Origin: Chromobotia macracanthus | Lineage: Eukaryota > Chordata > Actinopteri > Cypriniformes > Botiidae | Assembly: GCA_036877525.1 (NCBI GenBank) | Contig: JAZGTH010000008.1 | Coordinates: 3,376,001 to 3,440,000, forward strand | Length of the DNA: 64,000 nt | Reading direction: 5' to 3' | In this document: piece after piece, positions 37,173 to 49,449 of the stretch | Numbering within the stretch: the first letter of the stretch is position 1 | How the letters are laid out: every line of letters starts with the position of its first letter | Translations under genes and position numbers: made by a program | Notes under the pieces: model-generated | Told to the model about the DNA's origin: nothing | Seen by the model: only the letters and a program-made list of their open reading frames with translations | Databases searched by the model: none

Positions 37173-40100
37173 TATAGACTGACAACTGTTATGAATCCAT
37201 TGACAAATCCACAATGTGTTTTTGGCACTGTAATACAGTACAGGCTGGCAGACCACTTCAATTTCACTCTGCTGTAATACATTAAAACTTCTTTCAATAC
37301 ATGCCCAACAGCAAGCAATTTAGAAAAAAAACTTTAAACACAGTTTTTCCTGCTAATATTTTACAAGCACTGCCTAAAACATTTATCTTTGCTTTAAGGA
37401 GTAGTTTTACTCAAAAAGAAATTCTGTCATTATTTACGCACCACATTGTTCCAAAACTGTGCTATTGTTGATGTTGTTTTTCGTGAAAAAACTAAAAAAC
37501 TATGAAGAGTGTTCAAACAGTTCTTTTCTATATAATGACAGTTTATACTGACTGAAAATTACATAATGTACCATAAAAGTACTCCACATGATTTGTGCAC
37601 TGTAGTCCAAGTTTTCTTGGACAACTATACTATAGCTAACTATATACTAGCATACTAGCTTTGTGTAAGGAACAGACTGAAATGTCTGTTGTTATTCACT
37701 GTTTAATGCTAGATCTTTCAAATTCTATGCATGCCTGCATAAATTCAAATATGGTGCATGTAGACAGGGTAATTTACATATAGTTTTAAAGGTGCAGCTA
37801 CTTAATTCTAAGGGTCAAAGAGATGGTAGAAATGGCCACATAATACAAAATCAGGACTAAATTACCTACAAAACCTTATCTAACATTATGGGTATAGACT
37901 TATAATAGGAAAAATGCAAATAAAGTGTAGAAAATGAAAGTTTATCTTAAATGCAACCTTTCAGGCGCATTGTTAAGTCAGCATTTTGGGTTGCAGCTAC
38001 AACAGAGGCAGCACTCAGTTTACAGTCCAAGAGGGGAAGAGCTCAGGATGACAAAAGTAAAAATCTAGATTAATGACAGGAATCAGGTTGTGGTGTCATC
38101 TGCAATAGGGCACATCAATCTCAAATCAGATTACTCAAGATTAATGACAGCAAAGAAAAACATCTTGATAATGAACCTTATAATGATGGATGTGCCCCAG
38201 GTTTAGAAAAGCTGGAGTGCTATTTCCTGGCCAAGACACAGAAGAGAAGCTAATCAAAGTAAAAAAGATAGAAATTGCATCACATTCAGACATCGTTGTA
38301 CGTTTGTGAGACTGAGAACAAGCATGTGACTGACTATTGGCCCGAGATGCTGATCAAAGCTTTGAAAAAGAACTGATACAGTAGTTCAGTTCAGAGTTCT
38401 CTTATAATGCAAAATCACTGACAGTCAATGCTTTGCAATGTCAGCAGGAATGTTTGACTAAAGTCTAAATTTTATAGATAAAAGTACACAATCACCAATC
38501 ACCAATTAGAGCACACAAAAGCCCATAGTGTCAGAGAAAAATAAACAGGTTTATGGCATGTTTGTGATGAACAATAAAGTCTAGGTACAAGTTTAGCAGC
38601 CAGCTGTTGTAGAACATTACTCTTCATATGTTCCTTTATCCTTCCTTTCTGCCAGTTTCTTAATATAAACACCTACAGAGAGAGGCTGCAGTTATTCTCT
38701 ATCAGGATTATGACCACTGGCTGTATTTCCCTGGTGACTGGCTGTGCTAATCCAGTATGTCATAATGTATTTTATGTCTAGATAGAGAAAAGGTCACAGA
38801 AATGGTATTAGTACTTCTTGAATTACATAAAGTCAAACCTTTTTTACCATTTTTTAACTGTATTTCCCTTTGGGGAAGCTCAGATGAAGAATTACAGATG
38901 TTATCGTGGCAGAAAGCGGTCCATCTCAGTATCTGCACTTCCTCTAACCTTTCCCCAAAGCGGAACAAGGGTCAAAAAATACATGTTAAATTCCATATTT
39001 AATGCGTAAATAACAAAGAGTATAAATTGCTTTTTGATCTTTCAATTTCCATTTGATTTGTTATTTCCCACTTTTGTCTCTGCAGAATACACACAATTTT
39101 ACTACAAATGCCAGAGTGTCTTTCCAGTGCTTTGAGGAGTTCAGTTTTGCACAGATTAAATTTGAAAATCAAATTGATAAAAAAAATTACTATGCAATGT
39201 TTAGCTATACATATATAGGAACTAAGGGAATTATGTACATTACCACTGATTTACTTCTATGAGGGAATTTACTCTGAATGGAAGAACTTTAATTTAGTAT
39301 AACCATCAGAAGAAAACATTACCTTCCCATTCCTTCTCTTTTTTAATGTTATGAAAAAGAAAAAGCAAGAAAATTGAAGAACAATTAGATCTTACATCAC
39401 GCTGGCTAATCAGCTAATGACAGGCACATTAACTGTGAGGATGGGTGGCTTGTTATTAACCGACAGCTCATGCTGAGCTATGGTTAATTGAAGAAAGCTG
39501 GTAAAAATGGAAAATATGAACTCAGTTATGATAAACCATATTGCTTACACACTGAGCTCATGACAGCTGCTAATGGGGAATGATCCCTGCTGTTTTAATG
39601 TCAGAGAAACTGCCATACCTTGGTACCTTGTTTTGCTTTGCTTTTCACAATCTAAGTGGCTTACGCCAGCAAACTTATTTAATGTACTGTTAAGCAAACA
39701 AACTGCCAGAACAAAACCTAATACAACACTTTTAAAGCAACATTAAACTGAGGTTTTGTATTGAACAGGGGTCTTTGTTTAATATCTGAAAGAGCACACC
39801 CATCATCATGTCATTTATTCAGTTAACACACTGTGTAATTAACACGTAGATTAGTTTGAAACACAGCCTTAACTCTCTATCAATCTCTATCAAACGGGTG
39901 AGAGCTCTGTTTTCAATCGCTGTTTACACAGACAGAAGGCCCAATACAGAGACAAGCATGTTTTGCTGATAAACGCTTTTGCCTTGTAATAAAGAACGCC
40001 TGTTAAGAACCTACTCTGCCCTTTTTGCTCTTGAATTTCCTCACGTTTCGCACATGGATTTTCTGTCGCAAAAAGCTTTGAGAGCCAGAGAAGTTGTATA

Positions 40101-40906
40101 TGAAAGTGTGTTGTTCTCTGCTTTGCCTCTCCCCACCAGAATCAATCACAGCTCGGTGTGAACATCAGTTATGTTTCATAGATTTGCCAATACTCCTGCC
40201 AGCTCCTCTGGAGAAGTAAGCAAATGTCGAGAAAGCTGCCAGGTGTCTTTAAACTGTTAGCTGTCATTTGCATTGGCGACAGCACCACCAGGAGGCTGAT
40301 AAATCTGATTTGTTGGGCCACACGTGTGACATTTTTATTAATACGATAAATAGATTACTGTATGTTTGGGAGACTCATATTCTGAGGATAAGTATAAGCA
40401 CATGGGATAAAATGCTTATACAATGTTGACACTTTAGTATATGCATCAGCCCCCATTAGTATATGCATCAGCCTGCAATCAAATGAGGCAATCAAATATT
40501 ACAGAATTTGGTTATTTACACAAAACTATTTAGCTGTTTTATTTAATTATTACTAGGCTTGTGAATTTTATGTGTTAAGAAGGTACAATTATTAGTTATA
40601 CAAAAAAGTGATTACATTAATAAAGGCATTTAAAGACCTCTATGCTACTACAGGCAAGACTCTGTGCCAAAATAGTACATACTCAGAGCGGGCAGCACAG
40701 AATGATTGAAAATCTGTTTACACAGTATGTGTGTTCAAAAACTAAATGGAACAGAATAAAACTGAGCTGCACGAATTAAACGATTAGCTAAAGTGCACTT
40801 TTACAAAGGCACACTCCAACAGCTGAAAACTAGTATATATAGATAAAAGATATGTATAGATTGATAAAACTGATTTCAAAACAGTGAAACGTGCAATATA
40901 TACATA
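37172..40906. other. Unique DNA, no gene seen
   Basis: No coding sequence. The word AGTATATGCATCAGCC occurs twice at 40,436-40,474 with 23-bp spacing. The block at about 39,900-40,300 is of higher complexity, possibly regulatory, but with little to support it. Confidence 0.5.
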
Positions 40907-42214
40907 TACAACCCCAAATCAGAAAAAGTTGGGACAGTATAGAAAACACAAATAAAAAAGAAAGTAGTGATTTCTAAATTTACTTTGACTTGTATTGCAT
41001 TGCAGACAATACAACAGCACATTATTTAATGTGTTCCTCATGATTTTTATAAAAAACAAAATTCCTATTTTGGTTCTTGCAACACATTTCAAAAAAAGTT
41101 GGAACAGGAGCAATTTAGGGCTAGTAATCAGGTAAATTGGTTAAATAATGATGTGATTTGAAACAGGTGATGTCAACAGGTGATTGTAATTATGATTTGG
41201 TACAAAAGCAGCATCCAAGAAAGGTCTAGTCCTTTATGAGCAAAGATGGGCAGAGGATCGCCAGTTTGCCAACAAATACGTGAGAAAATTATTGAAATGT
41301 TTAAAAACAATGTTCCTCAAAAAGATAGGAAGACATTTGCTTATTTCACCTTCAACAGTGCATAACATAATTAAAAGATTCAAGGGATGTGGAGGAATTT
41401 CAGTGCGTAAAGGACAAGGGCGCAAGCCTAAGCTGAACAACCGTGCTCTCCGATCCCTCAGGCGGCACTGCATCAAGAATCATCATTCATCTATAAAAAT
41501 CACCACAAGGGCTCAGGACTACTTTGGAAAACCTTTGTCAAGTACCATAATACGTAGTTACATCCACAAATGCCAGTTAAAACTGTACTGTGCCAAAAGG
41601 AAGCCCTATGTTAATAGTGTCCAAAAGCGCTGTCGACTTCTCTGGGCTCGGAGGCATCTGGGATGGACCATCACACAGTGGAAACGTGTACTGTCAGTAT
41701 TTCAGGTATTTTTTGGGAGAAATGGGCGCTGTGTGCTCCGGACCAAAGAAAAGGATCATCCAGACTGTTACCAGCAACAAGTCCAAAAGCCAGGGTCTGT
41801 CATGGTATGGGGTTGTGTCAGTGCCCTTGGTAAAGGTAACTTGCACTTCTGTGATGGCACCATTAATGCTAAAAAGTACATAGAGATTTTGGAGCACAAC
41901 ATGCTGCCTTCAAGAAGACATCTTTTCCAGGGACGTCCATGCATATTTCAACAAGATAATGCAAAACCACATTCTGCACACATTACAAAGTCCTGGCTGC
42001 AGAAGAAGAGGATACAGGTACTTGACTGGCCTGCCTGCAGTCCCGACCTGTCTCCAATAGAGAATGTGTGGCGCATTTTGAAGCGCAAAATGTGGCAACG
42101 AAGACCCCGTACTGTTGCCCACCTTAAGACTTGAAACACTTCTTCACTTGGTGTCTTCAGTCTCTAAACGTCTTATAAGTGTTGTGAAAAGGAATGGCAA
42201 CATTACAAAGTGGT
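40907..42214 (+). mobile_element. Tc1/mariner-type DNA transposon, 3'-truncated
   Basis: The 5' terminus TACAACCCCAAATCAGAAAA at 40,907 is that of an abundant fish Tc1-like family. The GTTGGGACAG / GTTGGAACAG words recur at about 40,928 and 41,099 inside the 5' terminal region, as in long-TIR Tc1 elements. The transposase region occupies 41,246-42,134. After GGCAACATTACAAAGTGGTG (about 42,214) the sequence turns into a TG run and unrelated DNA, so the 3' terminal repeat is missing. With one TIR and a broken transposase it cannot transpose. Confidence 0.92.
41246..42134 (+). pseudogene. Tc1-like DD34E transposase, inactivated
   Basis: The original start is probably the ATG at 41,246 (reads MGRGSPVCQQIREK). 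A frameshift at about 41,320, probably a 2-bp loss, separates it from the 284-codon frame that runs from 41,280 to 42,134. In that frame there is a first helix-turn-helix (SPSTVHNIIKRF, codons 24-35), a GQGRKPKL AT-hook-like linker (46-53) and a second DNA-binding part (70-95). The catalytic region holds QQDNAKPHSAH with D226 and SPDLSPIENVW with E261; 34 residues lie between D and E. The WSDE block that should stand after KRVL (about codon 137, nt 41,693) is missing in frame, removing the first catalytic aspartate. A second deletion near 42,130 causes the early stop. It would have cut and pasted the element in the nucleus. Confidence 0.93.
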
Positions 42215-42949
42215 GTGTGTGTGTGAATAATCTGGGATATTTGTACAGCAAATATTGTATTTAATTAATCAGCATATTGTGTAACTAATTTGACTACCAT
42301 TTTTGCACTTTTAAATTCATTTTGTCTCACCGTAGGACCATTTTAAATTAAGGTGTAGGTGAAAAGTGTAAATTAAAAAGTACTTAGCTGACAAGCACTC
42401 TTGTGGTTACAGAGCATTTACTGATAACCAAACCTTCACTTTCTTCTGGTTTCTTTATAACTCCCTTTTCCCTAATTTACATGCTACTGAACCACTGCAA
42501 CTGTCAGGATATTTGGTGTTTGTAACTATATGCTGAAAATATAATGCATTTAAAAAAAAAAGTTCCAAATTGTTCCATCAGTTATACTTGAATCATCTCT
42601 ATGAAGTTATTTTTCTTTGTTTTCTTTCTTGATTTCTAGTGCTTTTCTAGCATTTAAATAACAGGTCATTTGTTTGGGGAATTATGGAATTATATATTAC
42701 TATATATTATATAGTAACTTTTTTTTCTATCTCCTGTGAGTTTAATTAGCTGTTGTTTTGCATGGTATTGTAAATGCCAACCATCACCTCACATGATGAA
42801 AAATGATTATTTATCATTGGAAAACAGCATGGAATTCTGGCCAAGGGAGTAAAAAAAGTCATAAACTCTTTAAAGTTTGAATATGTCATTTTGTTAATGA
42901 TGGTGCATCTCTTTCAAATGGTCTGACAAGGAAACCATAATTACGGGGG
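42215..42949. other. Unique AT-rich DNA, nothing recognised
   Basis: No gene. AT-rich, with ATTATATATTACTATATATT at about 42,689-42,708. Confidence 0.5.
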
Positions 42950-43200
42950 GAATTCCTGTCTCAACTTAACTGACAACTCAATTGACAGCTCATCTGGAGG
43001 GCTTTGAGCCAAAACTCAGGCATATTTCTGCTGCACCATGTGCTGACACACTGGCTCTCTGGCTTGTTATAGAGGAACATTTGGGAGTTTGTGAGCGATG
43101 CAGACACATCGAGCGAGTCTGCATTTGCGACGTGATGGATATATATGGCGGCAGAGCGGAGAGCCAAGTGTGTTTAAAGTAGAGACTGTGAAGTCTTAGC
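42950..43200. promoter_or_regulatory. Candidate conserved non-coding block, CpG-containing
   Basis: GC-richer than its surroundings, with several CpGs. It has a 7-bp inverted repeat TGCAGAC/GTCTGCA (43,099-43,105 and 43,117-43,123) and an ATATGGCGGCAG word resembling a YY1 site at about 43,144. Frames on both strands are open for about 65 codons but show no domain. Inference only. Confidence 0.25.
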
Positions 43201-44189
43201 TAGCATGCAGGGCCAATGACACAGTTATCATGAAGATGAATGCTAGCCTGCACCTTAGTGCCAAGCAAGGCTACACCTTAGAGAAGCGTGACCACTAGAG
43301 ATCTGGAGGCAGCACGCAAGAGCATGTCGCATCATGCGCTTGCATATAAAACAGATTTATTTCAAAAAGCTCTCAAAATCTTTGTGAATTCGTTTCTTCC
43401 TGTAATTTCAGTCATACATCTGGTACATAGCCCCTGATGTGGCAAACATTTGATTGTATAAAAGTAAAACCCACTGGGAATATTGGCTACTGGGGTCTAC
43501 ATGGTATGAATGCATGAAATGCGATTTTGTGTATTTAGCAGGTTTTCCAGACATGCCTCCATACTTATGCAATATACAGGGTAATGTCAATAAAAACGCA
43601 CCCACAAGTCATTTATCACACCTGAAAATGATTTCAGATGATTTCAGATCAACTAAAACCAGGTATTAATCTGATTTGTCCTGCACAATAAATGCTGACA
43701 TTTGCGGAATAGACAACACATAGAAGTACATATTAGTGGCAAATTGCCGACCCATGTTAATTTGATATGCAGTTCACCCTTCTCAAAGACCTGCCCCAAT
43801 TAGTTACTGTCTGCTACACCCAACAATAGTTTGGTACCAGCCGTGGCTCTCCTGCTGTAAAGTGATGTGCTCTCTGGGGGAATAATATATTTCTGAAAAA
43901 TGACATTCTGATTTCAGACAGAGGCAGAAAGAAAGTTCTGCAATATGCATTCAAAGGATATATCCAGGATGTGAAAGTGACTTGAAATTAAATAAAATAA
44001 AGACTGAAGCTACAGCCTGAGGGTCAGAGGCAAAACTGAATTCTGCATCGCATGATGGCTGAGGATAACATTAAGATGCTCTCTATTCACTATTACAACC
44101 GTTAAAAACAAAAGCATTTTGCATTTAGTATCACAATCAGAAGTAAGTCATCTTAGCTAGAGAATTATTTTTTTGTGAACTTTACATGT
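43201..44189. other. Unique DNA, no gene seen
   Basis: No coding sequence or repeat family recognised. Confidence 0.5.
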
Positions 44190-44716
44190 AAGCACACCTG
44201 AACCAGCTACTCAAAGTCTTTGGGACTGCTAGAAATATCCAAGCAGGGGTGGTGGAGTATATAAGGAGCCAGTATGAGGCTTTGGATATATACTCTGGAT
44301 ATATACATGGATTGTTGTCACCTGAGGAGATTGGGGCCTGTTCAAATATGGATGTCCATTCTAATTGCATAAAACATATGTTCTGCTGCTTGCACAAATA
44401 TTCATAGAAAATATCTTATAATACGCCCACAAAGGCGCACATGCAGCTATATCACAAGTACACAGAATCTGTATGATACAGCGTCATTGTTGTCAGCAGT
44501 AAGACTAATAAGTGTTACTAATAAACACTGCATAACAACTTAATGCTGCTGATGAAAAGGTGCTACACAAGAGCACATCTTATCTAATAATGGGCAGGAA
44601 GGGTAACAGGTGACATGCTGAGCTGAGCAGAGCAAAAGTGATTTGTACATGTTGCTGTTCTGGGCTCTCCACCCACCAAGTCTGTTCGTAATCAAAGCCT
44701 CATACTGGCTCCTTAT
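44190..44716. repeat. Repeat block bounded by a 24-bp perfect inverted repeat
   Basis: 44,261-44,284 and 44,693-44,716 are exact reverse complements (24 of 24), with about 410 bp between. The DNA at 44,190-44,255 (CACACCTGAACCAGCTACTC, AGAAATATCCAAGCAGG) resembles a known cyprinid interspersed repeat. A 13-bp unit TGGATATATACTC is doubled at 44,283-44,308. It may be two inverted copies of one repeat rather than a true TIR element. Confidence 0.6.
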
Positions 44717-45110
44717 TGACTTCACTGAATTGATCTCCAACGTCAATCCCAGCAAAGTAGGTCAGTACTGAAATGATGCTAGTGTCCTTTTTTGATCAGT
44801 TGCTTATTTACCAGATGTTTTATCATTTATTGACTAATATTAGGCATGGTATTTGTTATATTTAATTAGCTTTCCACTTTAAAAGAGATTAGAGAGATGA
44901 ATAGGACAAGATGGGGGGATAAACCAGGAGCTGTCATGAGCTTCATGTCATGAGCTTCATGTCATTAGCTTCTAACCTGAATCGCTTACATGAGCACCAC
45001 AGCTCATATGTGAATGCACACATTGCAGTGCCCATTAGGCAATGGTAAAATAATTTTAACATGCTTGAAGACATTAGGAACTTAGCCTGGTTCCTACTGT
45101 ATGAGAAAAC
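44717..45110. other. Unique DNA with a 14-bp x3 tandem repeat
   Basis: TGTCATGAGCTTCA is repeated three times, the last copy imperfect, at 44,932-44,973. No gene. Confidence 0.7.
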
Positions 45111-45177
45111 ATTATTATTATTATTATTATTATTATATATTATACTATTATTATTAATAATAATAATAATAATAATT
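45111..45177. repeat. (ATT)n ... (AAT)n self-complementary microsatellite
   Basis: An ATT run passes through TATATTATACT into an AAT run, so the two halves are complementary and can fold back. Confidence 0.95.
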
Positions 45178-47139
45178 TAATGAATGGAATTCAAACTCAA
45201 GATTAATTCCAGAAAACTTGATAAAAGGGAATGTGGAGCATCGTTTTAACAATTTTATACCATCACAGGAATAAAGCATATTTATGCTTTTCATGTGTGT
45301 AAATGTATCGATTGGATACAGAAGTCTCCTCACAGGCTCTCAGTGGGCGATCCTGTTTCTGCACAGTTGGGTGAACTTCTCTTTACCTGGATTTACATAT
45401 TTATTTAGCAGTATTTCTGGTGTTCCAGAGATCTTGGTCATGCCACACATACCTGTGATTTGACTCCAGTTTGTCATGCATGTCTTCACCCGCTCACTGC
45501 TTTCATGCACTGCGTTGTGGGAATGCGGACCACAGGGTGAATGTGACAACCATCAAAAAGGAGCATTGACAAAAGATAACACAGCTATCAGGTTGGGGAT
45601 AACACGGGTGATGATCTGTCTAAAATATTGTGAACATCGGGCTATTCCACCAATAGTGCATGTCAATATCTTTTGGTCTCAGCACTGTCAGAACGGCATC
45701 CGTTGCAAACCCCGTCTGATTCTTGCTTGCTGCAATCAGAAAAACAACAGGTGGCTGTGTCTCATTGGCGAACCCAGAACCTGTCAGAAGAACAGATGGA
45801 AATGTTCAAACTATATACCTGACTTACTGCACCTGACTCTAAGTTGGCCTGAGGGGAATTCTTACCTAAAATCTGCTGTCCTTTTTTTCACCTATCACAA
45901 AAAGTGAATACTAGCGCAAAGTGATTTTAGCCTTATTTGGTAGGTGTCTAATGAGGGATCCCAGAGTAGCATCAAATATATCTGTTTCTACTTCAAAGCC
46001 CAAATAATTTACCCAAAATATAATTTACCCAAAGTGACACACATCTCATGTTATATATGTTTTATAGTACTTTTTGTCCATTTTGGAGTGGGACTACTAA
46101 GTGGTCCTTATGAATTTCGTTATATGGATTTTTGTGCTCCACAGAAAACAATACATCATACAGCTTTGTAACAACAAGAGGGTGCATAAAAAATAACAGA
46201 ACTTTATTTTGTGGTTCAAATATTCTTCTAAAAGAAATACAAATAGAATCAGGAAGCCTATGGTAAGGAAAAGGTCTAAAAACACCCTAAGACTGTTGGC
46301 ATCCTGCATGTGCCTTGAGTTGTCTCATTAGACATCTCAAAAAAAATTCATTGATTCTAAAGATTCTAGGATTTAAAAAAATTAAAGTATAAATGATATC
46401 ACTGCTATGCACCTAGGTCTTCACTGTGATATTCGTTACTTAAAACATTGAACTATTCAACAACCAAACACTGTTAAGAACAATAAAACAAAGTAAAAAA
46501 ATCTATCATATGACAAGATGCATTTAATTGGAAAGCAAAATTATATGAGATGCTAAGAATTTTTGAAAAAATATATTTTAACATAAGTTCATTTTTCTTT
46601 TCCCATTTTTATTGAAAAAATATTTTTTCCTTTTTAGCATAAATGTAGCAAAATGTACTTAAATAAATTAAAATGTTGCTTTACAAATAAATCTAATCTT
46701 AGAATGCCTAAATGTTTTCACTGGAAAATTTAGCAGTTAAGAGATCTAAACATCTAAACGTTCCAAACATACATTTGTATAGATGTCAGAGCAATAAGAA
46801 ACAAAGTAGAACAAATAGTGTGCATGTACATTAACAACTTTTTGAATTATATTACTTTGTAATGTATTGAGATCTCAAAGGTAACATGCCTTGTCAGTTT
46901 CACTTTGCTTGAGCAAATAACTTTGACCGCAAATGCAGCAAAGCATTCACGCAAATCACTGTAAAAAAGTGTTTACAGTTAGTTGAGTTAATCGTTCTTT
47001 TTCAACATCACCTTGTCTTCCGTGGCATTCATATTCTCTCTAGGGTCCTCAGGGCTGAACATTTTTACTGTGTTTTAATGCAGCGCCAACCGATGTATGA
47101 CTGTACGGCCTGATGTACGGAACAGGGATAAATAGTTTT
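45178..47139. other. Unique DNA, no supported gene
   Basis: The plus-strand frame at 45,476-45,907 is open for 143 codons. I see no domain, no homologue and no splice context, and it overlaps another open frame on the minus strand, so I do not call it a gene. The remainder is AT-rich and featureless. Confidence 0.45.
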
Positions 47140-47300
47140 TAATTGGCAAATGCAAACAGTGTCTCTGGAGCTTGCCGAATGACAGATAAATCATCTGTCT
47201 CTCGCTTTTAGCTTAAAACGGTCCCTCTGCGATTAGACCATCTGCTTTATGTGTCACTACAAGTCACTTAAACAAGAGTAATTTGAGGATGTTGCTGAAA
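47140..47300. promoter_or_regulatory. Candidate conserved non-coding block
   Basis: High-complexity stretch with a small hairpin GACAGAT/ATCTGTC (47,181-47,187 and 47,193-47,199), CGCTTTTAGCTTAAAACGG and CTGCGATTAGACC. There is no open frame. Texture-based call. Confidence 0.25.
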
Positions 47301-48435
47301 TCTTGAACGAAAGGAGTGAAACCACTAAAGAAGTCAACATCTGAGCTGTAATAAATGATGACCAGCTGTTAAACACGAGAATGTACAGTGAAAATTGCGA
47401 AGGAGTGTCATGTACAACAATAATTCTGCGTACTCTGTTTTTTCTATAGGTCTATAAACAACATTACTAATCTATAACAATATGTTTTTGGTGACATGTT
47501 TTAAAGTAGGCCTATGCTACCATATATTACAGCAAAACTCTATTCATATGCCTTAAGTATGCAAGTACACAAGCTTTTCATCTGTGAATTCTCAACACTA
47601 GTACAGTATTAAGCATGTGTTGTTTACAGTTCTGAATAGATAGACCTTGAAATTTTAAATGACAAACCTTCCACAGAGGCAAATTCAGCTTATAGTGGTG
47701 CTCCTGTCCAAAAATACTTTTTGCCTGTGGTAGCACACAGCCCTGTCTCTAAAAAACAGCGGTGGTTCCTGTCGCTGCTTTCCATGGCTGTCCATCTGGG
47801 AGGCAGCCTGCATACACTTCTAAATGAGAAAGCTGGGTCTGATCGTCCAGCCATGACAAAAATAGATTACTCTGGAAAAAAGAAAGAGAAGGGGACCAAC
47901 AGAATGAGCCAGTGTGTGCATGTTTGTGTTGTGCATGTGTGTGTGTGTCTGTGTGTGTGTGTGATCGATTGTTATAAGGTAGACAGTAAACATGGAAAAA
48001 TGGAAAAAAATCAACATAAAAGCAATATGAAGTTACAAAAAACATCAGCAAAACAAGACTTTGACCCAGAGCTATCTGAAAAGCATCAATAAAGCATAAA
48101 TATCCAAGAAATATGCCTTTAATATCTCAATTGATAATTTAGTAATCTCACATGTGTATTCTGTAGAGTTTCTGAAGAGATCTCAACACATCACAAAGAG
48201 TGCTCAGATCTGTCAAGATGCCAAAGTCAGATTTTAATATAGACGCAAACAATTCTTATCAGCTTCTCCCAAATTATCTGAGCTATGCTAGACATTTTAT
48301 GCTAGAGTACATGCTAGACTGTACTCTGTGATCATAATTTTATAGCTTTATACTCTTACAGCATTTGGAAAAACATCTGAGAAAAAGTTGATGCTGAAAA
48401 AAACTCAATGGAGAACTCCAGTATGTCCTGCTAAG
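47301..48435. other. Unique DNA with (TG)n tract
   Basis: An interrupted TG/CATG microsatellite lies at about 47,914-47,963. The frames through it on both strands are artefacts of the repeat. No gene. Confidence 0.6.
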
Positions 48436-48661
48436 ACATGCTCCTGGGTCAGCATCATCTTAGAACAACAATCCTGTCAAAGAAATTAAGTTCCAACTCA
48501 ATCCCTTCATCCAACCCTAATCATAACCTGTTAAACTTAAGGGAAATAACAGATCAAAATGAATGGTGTTGAAGCCCCTTAACCAGTTCTTAACCTTACC
48601 CTAAAATCTGATTGGCTGTCTGGAATGTTTTCTGGACAAGGATATTGACCCCGGAGCATGT
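48436..48661. mobile_element. MITE-like element with 20-bp terminal inverted repeats
   Basis: The ends ACATGCTCCTGGGTCAGCAT (48,436-48,455) and 48,642-48,661 are inverted copies at 17 of 20 positions. The inside includes AACCCTAATCATAACC and CTGATTGGCTG words seen in a small non-autonomous cyprinid DNA transposon. Length is 226 bp and there is no coding capacity. A target duplication is not clear. Confidence 0.65.
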
Positions 48662-49358
48662 GGAGCTACAGAGAAATCCATCTCTTAAAGTCTCAGATCT
48701 CTTAAGCAATGAAAGAACAACCTCTGAGCAATTCCTCTTTTTTGTATTTAGACTGCATTTATAAGTTAAAGCGTCGCTTTTATTGTCTCGAAGTGAGAAA
48801 TTCTCACTCCAAACAAAATGACTTATTTTTTCTGTGTGCGTAAAAGTGCCAAAAAATCAAGGATAGAAGCAAAAATAAACACTCCTCTTACAACTTGCAG
48901 CATCAACTTCAAAAGCCTCTGCATATTGTTGCCTCATAGCATTAAAACATTAGAGCATGACTGAACTGTTAGCCAATAGCACTTCAGTTTAAAACTGTGT
49001 ATTGAAATTACGTAAATGTGTATTTGTCAGAATCTTAAAAGCTCACCTCATGTTTTACTGAGGAACACCTGGGAAATCACAGGCTTGTGTTGTAGCGTTA
49101 TTGTACACCAGAGACGGGCACAGGTACAAAAAACACAAGGCAAACAGAATTCTATTATTTGAACCAGTGACAGTAGTCCACATGCATTTAAAAACATTGC
49201 TTTAGATAAATGTGCTGGGTTACCATGGAAACAAAAACTGTCCATAAAAGAGACAGCCTGTTTCATAAAGTTTCATTTTTGAAAAGATTGAAAAGATTCA
49301 TTTTTTTGCACAACCTGGTTGCAATTTTTCCTGCAATTTTACAATAAAATGAAACACA

Positions 49359-49364
<6 letters not shown>
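48662..49364. other. Unique DNA, nothing recognised
   Basis: No gene. Confidence 0.5.

Positions 49365-49442
<78 letters not shown>
49365..49442. repeat. Compound (TG)n(TA)n microsatellite
   Basis: A TG run at 49,365-49,398 is followed by a TA run to 49,442. The 88-codon minus-strand frame through it reads the repeats. Confidence 0.97.

Positions 49443-49449
<7 letters not shown>

Noticed and set aside
41234..42139. Minus-strand frames opposite the Tc1 transposase
   Set aside because: Shadows of the transposase reading frame; no independent similarity.
45340..45549. Minus-strand frame with an exon-like end (ACAGGTATGTG) containing SSERVKTCMTNWSQ
   Set aside because: The donor-like site lies inside the frame, no acceptor or neighbouring exon could be found, and I recognise no family. 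Too weak to call.
45476..45907. 143-codon open frame on the plus strand, the longest outside transposons
   Set aside because: No domain, no recognisable family and no splice sites. It overlaps a minus-strand open frame, and its composition does not look coding.
47721..48092. 123-codon open frame with VHVCVVHVCVC stretch
   Set aside because: It runs through a TG microsatellite, is open on both strands and has no domain.
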